Assembly (NCBI RefSeq): GCF_037076455.1
Contig: NZ_AP028679.1
Coordinates: 3,177,501 to 3,241,500, forward strand
Source of the DNA: Desulfoferula mesophila
GTDB lineage: Bacteria; Desulfobacterota; Desulfarculia; Desulfarculales; Desulfarculaceae
Direction: 5' to 3'
DNA length: 64,000 bases
Below are positions 49,396-56,473 of the stretch, piece by piece. A program made the translations under genes and the position numbers. Each line of letters opens with the position of its first letter. Position 1 is the first letter of the stretch. Below the pieces are notes generated by a model, which worked only from the letters and a program-made list of their open reading frames with translations, did not search any database and was not told the DNA's origin.

Positions 49396-50259
49396 TCAGC
49401 TCCGCTCGTAGATGTCGCGGATGGCGTCGCCCAACAGGCAGAAGCCCAGCACGAACCAGAAAATGGCGAACCCGGGGAAGGTGGACATCCACCACCACTT
49501 GGGGATGAAGGCCCGCCCGGTGGCCACCATCAACCCCCACTCGGGCGCCGGCTCCTGGGCGCCGATGCCCAAAAAGCCCAGGCCCGCGGCGGTGATCACC
49601 GCGTAGCCCATCTGCAGGGTGGCCTGCACGATGATGGGCCCAGTGCAGTTTGGCAGGATGTGGCGGAACATGATGCGCACGCGCGAGGCCCCCAGCATGC
49701 GGGCGCTCTCGATGAACAGCTCCTCCTTGATGGCCAGGGCCTGGCCCCGCACCAGCCGGGCGTACCAGGTCCACCACACCAGGGCCAGGGCCAGCATGGT
49801 GTTGGTGACGCTGGGCCCCAGGGCCGCCTGGATGGACAAGGCCAGCACCAGGGGCGGGAAGGCCAGGAAGGCGTCGGTCACCCGCATGATCGACCCGCCC
49901 AACCAGCCGCCCATGTAGGCGGAGATAAGCCCCAGCAGCGAGCCGATGGTGGCGGCCAGAAGCACCACCACGCAGGCGATCTTCAGGCTGATGCGGGCGC
50001 CGTAGACCATGCGGCTGGCCACGTCGCGTCCCATGTCGTCGGTGCCGAACCAATGCTCGGCGCTGGGGGGCAGCAGCTTCTGCTTGAGATTGACCTTGTA
50101 GACCTGCTCCGGGTGGGGTGCCACCGCCGGGGCGAAGGCCGCCACCAGCACCACCACCAGGATCATGCCGATGCCCACCATGGCCAGGGGCGAACGGCGC
50201 AGGGAGTAGGTAGCGTAGCGGAAGGAATCGCTGCGCACTATGGTGGCCAGGCCTCTCAT
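49396..50259 (-). CDS. dppC: Dipeptide-type ABC transporter permease (DppC-like)
   Basis: A 287-residue inner-membrane permease. After a cytoplasmic N-terminal tail comes the first helix (PLAMVGIGMILVVVLVAAFAP near residues 23-43, two overlapping segments), the GTDDMGRDVASRMVYGARISL segment near 72-92 typical of DppC/OppC, and the coupling motif ESARMLGASRVRIMFRHILPN near 178-198. It pairs with DppB to form the channel. It overlaps dppB by four bases. Confidence 0.94.
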   Translation of the reverse strand: MRGLATIVRSDSFRYATYSLRRSPLAMVGIGMILVVVLVAAFAPAVAPHPEQVYKVNLKQKLLPPSAEHWFGTDDMGRDVASRMVYGARISLKIACVVVLLAATIGSLLGLISAYMGGWLGGSIMRVTDAFLAFPPLVLALSIQAALGPSVTNTMLALALVWWTWYARLVRGQALAIKEELFIESARMLGASRVRIMFRHILPNCTGPIIVQATLQMGYAVITAAGLGFLGIGAQEPAPEWGLMVATGRAFIPKWWWMSTFPGFAIFWFVLGFCLLGDAIRDIYERS

Positions 50260-51272
50260 AGCCGCACCTTGGGGTTGATAAGCATGTAGACCACATCCAC
50301 CAGCAGGTTGACCAAGGCGTAGCTCAGGGTAACCACCATGGTGGCCCCGATGATGGCTGGAAAATCGCTGGAAAGCACCGACTGGGCCACGTACTGGCCG
50401 ATGCCCGGCCAGTTGAACACCGTCTCCACCAGGAAGGATCCGCCCAACAAGAGCCCGAACACCAGGCCCACCAGGCTGACCGTAGGGGTCAGGGCGTTGC
50501 GCAGGGCGTACTTGTAGATCACCCGCCAGCGGGCCAGGCCGTAGGCCTTGTGGAACACCACGTAGTCTTCCTTGAGCACCTTGAGCATCTCGCTGCGGGT
50601 CTGGCGCACCACTGAGGACATGGAGCTTATGCTGAGCGCCGCGGCGGGCAGGATGATGTGGCGGATGGAATCGCCCAGAGTCTGCCAGTTGCCGGTCAAA
50701 AGGCTGTCCAGGATATAGAGCCCGGTGATGTCAGTGGGTGGCGCCAGGCCGTAGGTGAGACGGTCGCCTACCGGCAGCCAGCCCAGCTTGAAATAGAAAT
50801 ACAGCTGCATGAGGATGGCCAGCCAGAACACCGGCACCGACACCCCTCCCAAGGCGAAAAGGCGCGAGGCGTGGTCGGATAGGTGGTCTTTGCGCACCGC
50901 CGACACCACCCCCAGGGGCACCCCCACCACGATCACGATGAACATGCTCACCAGGGCCAGTTCCATTGTGGCGGGGAAAAACTCTTCGATGTCTTCCATC
51001 ACCGGCCGGCGGGTGTGCATGGATTTGCCGAAACGGCCGGTGAAGGTGTCGCGCAGATAGATCAGGTATTGGGTGGGCAGGGGCTTGTCCAGGCCGTACT
51101 CCGCCCGGATCTGGGCCACCTGCTCCTCGGAGGCGTACTGCCCGGCGATGAGCCGGGCGGGGTCCGAGGGAACCATGTGGGAGACAAAAAACACCACGGT
51201 CATAGCCAGCACGATCACCGGCACTATGGTGATGATGCGCCGCAGTATTTTTTGCAGAAGCATGCTGCTCAT
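50256..51272 (-). CDS. dppB: Dipeptide-type ABC transporter permease (DppB-like)
   Basis: A 338-residue inner-membrane permease of the DppB/OppB type, with the first helix at residues 11-31, the large periplasmic domain that follows (DPARLIAGQYASEEQV and beyond), and the EAA-like coupling region FHKAYGLARWRVIYKYALRN near 232-251. It begins 84 bases after the dppA stop, past a stem-loop, with only a weak ribosome site. ATG 51263 (residue 4) is an alternative start. Confidence 0.94.
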   Translation of the reverse strand: MSSMLLQKILRRIITIVPVIVLAMTVVFFVSHMVPSDPARLIAGQYASEEQVAQIRAEYGLDKPLPTQYLIYLRDTFTGRFGKSMHTRRPVMEDIEEFFPATMELALVSMFIVIVVGVPLGVVSAVRKDHLSDHASRLFALGGVSVPVFWLAILMQLYFYFKLGWLPVGDRLTYGLAPPTDITGLYILDSLLTGNWQTLGDSIRHIILPAAALSISSMSSVVRQTRSEMLKVLKEDYVVFHKAYGLARWRVIYKYALRNALTPTVSLVGLVFGLLLGGSFLVETVFNWPGIGQYVAQSVLSSDFPAIIGATMVVTLSYALVNLLVDVVYMLINPKVRL

Positions 51273-51319
51273 GGGCGAATTCGCAATCCCTGACGGTTCA
51301 CGCGCGAAACTTGCTAAAC

Positions 51320-51344
51320 GAGGGGGGCGCTTGGCGCCCCCCTC
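51320..51344 (-). other. Stem-loop between dppA and dppB
   Basis: An 11-base-pair perfect stem (51320-51330 with 51334-51344), almost all G-C, closes a three-base loop right after dppA. The minus-strand sequence beyond it is GTTTAGC, too short a T run for efficient termination. It probably protects or attenuates the mRNA so that more binding protein than permease is made, as at the Liv cluster. Confidence 0.6.
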
Positions 51345-51356
51345 GGGGGCTGGCTC

Positions 51357-52910
51357 TTACTTCCGGTAGTAGTCGTAGAAATAGAACATGTTGCCCAGGG
51401 CGTCGCCGATCTGGGTGTAGTCGTACACGCCCACGCTGTCGCGGTAGATGGCCACGTAGGGCAGCATGAACAGCCACAGGTAAGTGGCGTCCTTCTCGGG
51501 CAGCAGACGGGCCTGCTCATAGATGCTCATGCGCTTGGCCCGGTCGATGGTCTGGGAGGCCTTGTCCATCAGGGCGTCGAACTGGGCGTTCTTATATCCC
51601 AGGTTGGCCCCGCCCTTTTGCAGGCTGTGGGAATCCAGGACCTTGTAGAGCACGCCGTAGGGGTCGGCGATGATGGAGGAGGCGTAGAAGGGATACAGGT
51701 CGGCCGCCTCGTCCGGGGTGCCGTAGACCTGCTTGGCGAAGGCCGGCCAGGTCATGGACTGGATGTCCAGCTTGACCCCGATATCCTTCAGGTTGTCCTG
51801 CAGGATCAGCGACCACTTGCGATGGTTCTCGATGCCGCTCACGTAGCAGAGCTTCAGAGTGACTTCCTTGCCGGCGTAGGCGCTCTTGGCCTTGAAGGCC
51901 TTGGCCTTGGCCACGTCGCGCTTGATGGGGGTGCCCACCAACAGGCCCTTGGCCGAGGCGTTGACCACGGCCCGGCAGGCCTCGTAGTCCACGGCGTAGG
52001 TCACGGCCTTACGCATGTTCTCGTCGGCCAGGGGGCCACGGGCGTTGTTCATCAGGATGAACTGCTCGGCCAGGGAGGGGAAGGTCTTGACCTTGATGTG
52101 GGGATCGGCGGCCAACACGTCCCAGTACTCGGCGGTCATGTCGTTGATCATGTCCACCGCGCCCTTGGTGATGAGCATGCGCTCGGTGGAGTCTTCCTTG
52201 TTGACCTGGTAGACCACCTCGCTGAAGTGCTTGCCGTCCCAGCCGCGCCAGTAGCCCTTGTGGCGCACCAGCTTGATGTACTGATTGGGGGCCCACTTCT
52301 CAACCACGTAGGGGCCGGTGCCTGCGGTGTGGTCGTGCATCCACTTGGTGGCCCAGGGGTCGTCCTTGGTGGCATTTTTCTTGATGGCGGTGGGGCTGAC
52401 CATGATGAAGCACCAGGGAGCGGCCAGCACGTCCTCCAGGAAGGCCCAGTTCTTGGTGGTCTCCAGGCGCACCGTGTGCTTGTCGAGGATCTTGACTTCC
52501 TTGATGTCCTTGACCCAGGTGGCCGGGCCCTTGTTGATGGCCTTGATGCGCTCCAGGTTGAACTTCACCGCCGCGGCGTCGAACTCGCTGCCGTCGGAGA
52601 ACTTGACCCCCTTGCGCAGCTTGAAAGTGCCGCCGTTTTCGTCAAGCTTCCAGGACTCGGCCAGCAGGGGCTTTATTGAGTAGTCCTTGAGGTCGTATTG
52701 CAACAGGCCCTCATGGGTGTTGCGGGTAATGGTGCAGGAATACCAGACAAAGGCCACGTGGGGGTCCATGGTCTGGATATCGGTGTACACCGAGTAAACC
52801 AGTTTGCCGTCGTCCACGAATTTGCCGGCGGCCAGGGCCGGGCCCGCCAGCGCCAAGGTCGCCGCCAGGGCCAGCGCCAAACAACTCAACCAACATTTTT
52901 TTGCCTTCAT
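51357..52910 (-). CDS. dppA: Dipeptide-type periplasmic binding protein (DppA-like)
   Basis: A 517-residue family 5 (SBP_bac_5) extracytoplasmic binding protein. The Sec signal peptide (residues 1-28, ending ALA) precedes KFVDDGKLVYSVYTDIQTMDPHVAF, in two adjoining parts, the usual start of the fold. LLAESWKLDENGGTFKLRKGVKFSDG near 82-107 (two parts) is the family signature. It captures the substrate for the DppBCDF importer. Specificity cannot be deduced; family members bind peptides, nickel, haem or glycosides. It lies 48 bases after the TIGR04076 gene. Confidence 0.95.
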   Translation of the reverse strand: MKAKKCWLSCLALALAATLALAGPALAAGKFVDDGKLVYSVYTDIQTMDPHVAFVWYSCTITRNTHEGLLQYDLKDYSIKPLLAESWKLDENGGTFKLRKGVKFSDGSEFDAAAVKFNLERIKAINKGPATWVKDIKEVKILDKHTVRLETTKNWAFLEDVLAAPWCFIMVSPTAIKKNATKDDPWATKWMHDHTAGTGPYVVEKWAPNQYIKLVRHKGYWRGWDGKHFSEVVYQVNKEDSTERMLITKGAVDMINDMTAEYWDVLAADPHIKVKTFPSLAEQFILMNNARGPLADENMRKAVTYAVDYEACRAVVNASAKGLLVGTPIKRDVAKAKAFKAKSAYAGKEVTLKLCYVSGIENHRKWSLILQDNLKDIGVKLDIQSMTWPAFAKQVYGTPDEAADLYPFYASSIIADPYGVLYKVLDSHSLQKGGANLGYKNAQFDALMDKASQTIDRAKRMSIYEQARLLPEKDATYLWLFMLPYVAIYRDSVGVYDYTQIGDALGNMFYFYDYYRK

Positions 52911-52958
52911 GTCTCTCCTCGCCTCTAAAAAAAAATACCCTTGACCCGCCCAAAGGCC

Positions 52959-53261
52959 CTAGCCCTTGGGCCCGCCATCGGAAACAGTCGATTCAACCAG
53001 ACTGACTTTGAAAACCACCGGATTCTTGGCGTCGGAACAGGTTACCCGGGCGGCGCGCTCGTCCCGGCAAAAGGGAAGACGCGCTCCGTACTTGAGAGCG
53101 ACCAGCACCGGAAACATCTCGTGGTAGGCCCAACCGCAAAAGCTGGGGAAGGTTTCGGTGCGCGGGCCCACCGGGAATTCGAACACCTGGCCCACCTGGT
53201 AGCCGAAGGGGCAGACGCCCTCTTCCAGTATCCGTTCGATCTCGATCCGATAAGTAGTCAT
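52959..53261 (-). CDS. TIGR04076 family protein
   Basis: A 100-residue small soluble protein of the TIGR04076 family, common in anaerobes and of unknown function. The family pattern is YRIEIERILEEGVCPFGYQVGQ near residue 4-25 (two parts), CGWAYHEMFPVLVALKYGA near 43-61 and PVVFKVSLVE near 83-92, with three conserved-looking cysteines. ATG 53261 follows AAGGAT by five bases; ATG 53267 would overlap the flavin-reductase stop codon as ATGA. In either case the gene is coupled to the flavin reductase and precedes dppA. Confidence 0.8.
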   Translation of the reverse strand: MTTYRIEIERILEEGVCPFGYQVGQVFEFPVGPRTETFPSFCGWAYHEMFPVLVALKYGARLPFCRDERAARVTCSDAKNPVVFKVSLVESTVSDGGPKG

Positions 53262-53263
53262 CT

Positions 53264-53779
53264 TCATCCTTGGCCGGGCAGGTAGTCCCGGCGGTCGTAA
53301 ACCAGGCCCCTGGTGGAGCGCAACACCCGCCCCGCCAGCGCCTCGCACAGAAAAACGGTGTGGTCGCGGGCGTCCATTTCGTCCACCAGGCGGCATTCCA
53401 GATAGGCCGCGGCTTCGGCCAGCACGGGGCAGCCGTTGCGGCCGGTAAAAAACTCGAGGCCCGCGAACTTGTCCACCTGACGGCTGGATTGGCGGCCAAA
53501 GCAGCGGGCCAGGTCCTGCTGTCCCTCGCCCAGGAAGTTGACGGCCAGCGCCTTGCTCTGGCGGATGATGCCGTGGCTGAAGTTCTCTTTGTAAACGCAG
53601 GCCACGGCCAGAAAAGGCTGCTCCGCCGCGCGGGTGAACCAGGAGGCGGTCATGCCCGTCAGGCGCTCATCCAGGCGGCTGGTGAGCACCACCACGCCCT
53701 TGACCTGGGCCTCAAAGGCCCGGTCAATGTCCGTCACCTTTCTGCCGGTGACGGTGTATTGCGCGGTTTCCTGCTCCAT
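53264..53779 (-). CDS. Flavin reductase-family protein
   Basis: A 171-residue FMN-binding split-barrel protein of the flavin reductase/HpaC-like family. VVVLTSRLDERLTGMTASWFTRA near residue 29-51 (strand, loop and FMN-contacting segment) and FSHGIIRQSKALAVNFLGEGQQDLARCFG near 69-97, given in two parts, are typical. It may supply reduced flavin or act as an NADH:flavin or rubredoxin oxidoreductase. ATG 53779 is chosen because the family usually starts there; the in-frame extension to 53860 is low in coding bias. It is the first gene of the long minus-strand operon, about 95 bases after the inverted repeat at 53875. Confidence 0.85.
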   Translation of the reverse strand: MEQETAQYTVTGRKVTDIDRAFEAQVKGVVVLTSRLDERLTGMTASWFTRAAEQPFLAVACVYKENFSHGIIRQSKALAVNFLGEGQQDLARCFGRQSSRQVDKFAGLEFFTGRNGCPVLAEAAAYLECRLVDEMDARDHTVFLCEALAGRVLRSTRGLVYDRRDYLPGQG

Positions 53780-53874
53780 AATTGGACGGCGTTCCCCTAA
53801 AGTTCGCGTATTTTCAGTTACAAACCCAGTATGTCGGTGTCGAGATCCGGTAGCGCTCACCAGCCGGAGTACCT

Positions 53875-53890
53875 ATGTCATAAATGACAT
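53875..53890. promoter_or_regulatory. Inverted repeat ATGTCAT-AA-ATGACAT, candidate operator
   Basis: A perfect 7-2-7 inverted repeat lies 95 bases upstream of the first gene of the Dpp/AOR operon, in the 242-base gap before the NarL-type regulator gene. It is the only such symmetric site in the gap and a likely control point of that operon. Which protein binds is unknown. Confidence 0.5.
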
Positions 53891-54021
53891 CGATACTTTC
53901 TATGCATCTCTATAGGCTTTAAGCATGGCACCGAAACGAGGGGGATTACAATGCAGGGAATACGTCTTTTATTAAGGAGTAACCAGATGGGGTTGTAAGG
54001 GGTTCCCGTACAACAATTTCG

Positions 54022-54678
54022 TTAGTCGCCCAGGGAAGTAATGCCCTCTCGGATAGAAAACTTGATCAAGGCGGCGGTGCTGCTGAGGTCCAGTTTTTCC
54101 ATGATGCGCCGGCGGTGGGTTTCCACCGTTCGCGGGCTCAAGTTCAAGGCGTCGGCTATCTGGGAACGGGTCATGCCCTTGGAAAGAAGCTGCAACACCT
54201 CCTTTTCCCTTTGGGACAAGGGACTCGCCGCCTTTTGCCGGGCCTGGTCGTCATCTTCCTGGATGTAGCCCCGGACCAGGGTGCCGGTCACCTGGGGGCT
54301 CAGGTAGGTGTGGCCCTGGCTGACCGCCTTTATGGCGTTCAAGAGCTCGCCCAAGCCGCTGTCCTTGGGCAGGTATCCCGAAGCGCCGGCCTTAAGCATG
54401 CCTTCCACGTATTGCCGGTCGCGGTGCACCGACAGCCCGATGACCTTGGTGTGGGGGCAAGCCTGCCTTATGCGGCGGGTGGCCTCGATGCCGTTCATAT
54501 CCGGCAGGGCGATGTCCATCAATACGATGTCCGGCTTGAGGCTCTGGCAAATGCGCAGGGCGCCGGCGCCGTCATCCGCTTCGTCCACCACGGTCAAGTC
54601 CGGTTGGGGCTCTAATAGCGAGCGCAGGCCCTGGCGCATCAGTTTGTGGTCATCAACTAACAATAACCTTAAATTCAA
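54022..54678 (-). CDS. NarL/FixJ-type response regulator
   Basis: A 218-residue response regulator. The receiver has the acidic pair D9-D10, phosphoacceptor D55 in IVLMDIALPD and the conserved Lys in GYLPKDSG near 105. The C-terminal LuxR-type helix-turn-helix (SQREKEVLQLLSKGMTRSQI and LNLSPRTVETHRRRI) spans about 150-205. Translation starts at TTG 54678; its ribosome site GGAG lies in the end of the kinase gene, six bases away, so the two are coupled. It is probably phosphorylated by the adjacent kinase. Targets may include the Dpp/AOR operon just downstream, which is inference. Confidence 0.95.
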   Translation of the reverse strand: MNLRLLLVDDHKLMRQGLRSLLEPQPDLTVVDEADDGAGALRICQSLKPDIVLMDIALPDMNGIEATRRIRQACPHTKVIGLSVHRDRQYVEGMLKAGASGYLPKDSGLGELLNAIKAVSQGHTYLSPQVTGTLVRGYIQEDDDQARQKAASPLSQREKEVLQLLSKGMTRSQIADALNLSPRTVETHRRRIMEKLDLSSTAALIKFSIREGITSLGD

Positions 54679-54683
54679 TATAG

Positions 54684-55877
54684 TTACTCCATATTTCTCT
54701 TGGCGGAAATCCTGATGTCCAGCGGAATGATGAGCGCCACCTGGGTGCCGTTGCCCACCTGGCTGTGCACCTGCAGGCGTCCGCCCAAATGGCGCAGGCG
54801 CTCCTTCAAGCTGAACAGGCCGAACCCGCCGCCCGATTCGGTCTGGGTGTCGTTGGGCCGGTAGTCAAAGCCCCGGCCATGGTCGCTCACCACCAGGCGC
54901 AACTGGTTGCTGAACCGGGCGATGCTTACCCAGGCCTTGGGGGTCTCGGCGTGCTTGGCCACGTTGTACAAGAGCTCCTGAACGGACCTGATCACGAAAC
55001 CGCCCAAATCGTGGGTAAGGTTTTCCTCCAGGTCGGATTCCTTCAAGACGACCTCCAGGCCATACAGGTCGCACATGCGGTCGGCCAGCCATTCCAGGGC
55101 GGCCGACAAGCCGAGGTCCTGGAGCACCGGCGGGCTGAGATCCAGGATGGTGGCCCTGGTCTCGGCGATGACTTCTTGGATCATCTTTTTTACCTGGTCC
55201 AGAGACTCCGCCAGAGGCGCCTGGCCGGGGACCTGGCCCAACAACTCCAGCTTCATCACAGCCAGGGACAGGTTCTGGGCCACCCGGTCGTGCAGATAGG
55301 ACGCCGCCTTGCGCTTTTCCCTTTCTTCGGCCAGGGACAGTTCGGTGGCCAGGGAGCGCAGCTGCTCCTCGTAATTTTTTACTTTTTCCTCCGCCTCCTT
55401 GCGGGCGGTTATGTCCTCGACCATGACCAGGTTGTATTTGGGGCTGCCGTCCGCGTTGCGCACGATGCTCAGGGCCAGCTCCGCCCAGACCATTCCCCCG
55501 TCCTTGCGGATGTAACGCTTTTCATAGTGCACCTGCTGATGATCTTCGCTGTTCATCAGGGCGGCCACGATGGCCTGTTCCCGCTGGATGTCATCCGGAT
55601 GGGTGAAATCCGGTATGGTCATGGTTTTCAATTCTTCGGCGCTGTAACCCAGCATGCGCTGCATGGCCGGGTTTATCTCCATGGGGCGATGGTCCAGGCT
55701 GGTCAGGGTCATGCCGACCGCTGCCACCTGGAACATGGTTTGAAAAAGCAGCTCCCCCTCCTGGGGCAAGGCGGCGGGCGGCGTGAAGCCAGCCGAGGCC
55801 CTTGGCGGTTCGTCCAGACGCAACCGCAACCGGGCCAGCTCTTTCTCCAATCGAATGATTTTTGCCTGCGGGTCCAT
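54684..55877 (-). CDS. PAS sensor histidine kinase (HisKA_3 type)
   Basis: A 397-residue cytoplasmic kinase with no membrane segment. Residues 1-25 form a coiled coil, about 45-160 a PAS domain ending in the PAC strand YNLVMVEDITARKEAEE. The dimerisation and phosphorylation helix has the phosphoacceptor H196 in SYLHDRVAQNL. The ATPase domain (about 285-390) shows ELLYNVAKHAE (N box), DHGRGFD and GGFGLFSLKERL (G boxes). It is the NarL/NreB-type partner of the regulator encoded next. The PAS domain has few cysteines, so the signal may be a small ligand or redox state. Confidence 0.94.
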   Translation of the reverse strand: MDPQAKIIRLEKELARLRLRLDEPPRASAGFTPPAALPQEGELLFQTMFQVAAVGMTLTSLDHRPMEINPAMQRMLGYSAEELKTMTIPDFTHPDDIQREQAIVAALMNSEDHQQVHYEKRYIRKDGGMVWAELALSIVRNADGSPKYNLVMVEDITARKEAEEKVKNYEEQLRSLATELSLAEEREKRKAASYLHDRVAQNLSLAVMKLELLGQVPGQAPLAESLDQVKKMIQEVIAETRATILDLSPPVLQDLGLSAALEWLADRMCDLYGLEVVLKESDLEENLTHDLGGFVIRSVQELLYNVAKHAETPKAWVSIARFSNQLRLVVSDHGRGFDYRPNDTQTESGGGFGLFSLKERLRHLGGRLQVHSQVGNGTQVALIIPLDIRISAKRNME

Positions 55878-55985
55878 TTTACTTATCCATTGATGCAGTC
55901 TATCAATTTCACCAGTATAGAATTATTTAGGCAAGTGCTTATATACGGTCCGGCAAGGGACGCGCCGTTCGGATGGTTAAGGCCA

Positions 55986-56225
55986 ATGGACATCAAGCTC
56001 AAACTTTTCCACAATCTGCGCAAGCTGGCTTTTCCCGGGAGCCGGGAGTTCCTCTTTGATTACCCCTTGCCCGAAGGGGCCAAAGTATCCGACCTGCTGG
56101 AGCGCCTGAACATCCCTCCCGAACTGAGCATCCTTATTTTTTTGAACGGCGAGGCCGCCACCATCGAGCGAGTGTTGAATGAAGGCGATCTGGTCAGCCT
56201 GATGTTGCCCGCCGGAGGCGGATAG
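55986..56225 (+). CDS. MoaD/ThiS-like ubiquitin-fold sulfur carrier
   Basis: A 79-residue beta-grasp protein ending in AGGG. A C-terminal Gly-Gly is the thiocarboxylate or conjugation site of MoaD, ThiS and related carriers. The strand FLNGEAATIERVLNEGDLVSLMLPAGGG (residues about 52-79, in two parts) matches the family C terminus. MoaD would serve molybdopterin/tungstopterin synthesis for the AOR enzyme, but no moaE, thiG or thiF is near, so the partner is unknown. ATG 55986 has a short AAGG site; longer frames upstream are antisense to the kinase gene. Confidence 0.82.
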   Translation: MDIKLKLFHNLRKLAFPGSREFLFDYPLPEGAKVSDLLERLNIPPELSILIFLNGEAATIERVLNEGDLVSLMLPAGGG

Positions 56226-56473
56226 GGCGCCGCTGCCCCCAAAATGACCACAGGCCCGCTCTGGTTGCCAAACGCCCCGGAGGGGCGGACAACCGAGTTC
56301 CACGCCCTCGCCTAAGGCAAAATAGCAGACAATAACCGATGCCCGCCTTCGCATGATGCGCGGAGGCGTGCCACGCGTTTGGATGGGAACGGGCATGAGC
56401 GAATGGTATCCGCGCCCCTCGAACAGGCATAATAGGTCCAAGACCTTTCGCGCAACAATTTCCAAGGAATCGC

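Noticed and set aside
53951-53998. 15-codon frame with AAGGAG inside, and a second ATG-GGG-TTG-stop behind that AAGGAG
   Set aside because: Both are too short to support; the strong ribosome-like site is intriguing but may be chance or a gene remnant.
54765-55985. Long in-frame extension before the MoaD/ThiS-like gene
   Set aside because: It is antisense to the histidine kinase; only the last 79 codons show a protein family.
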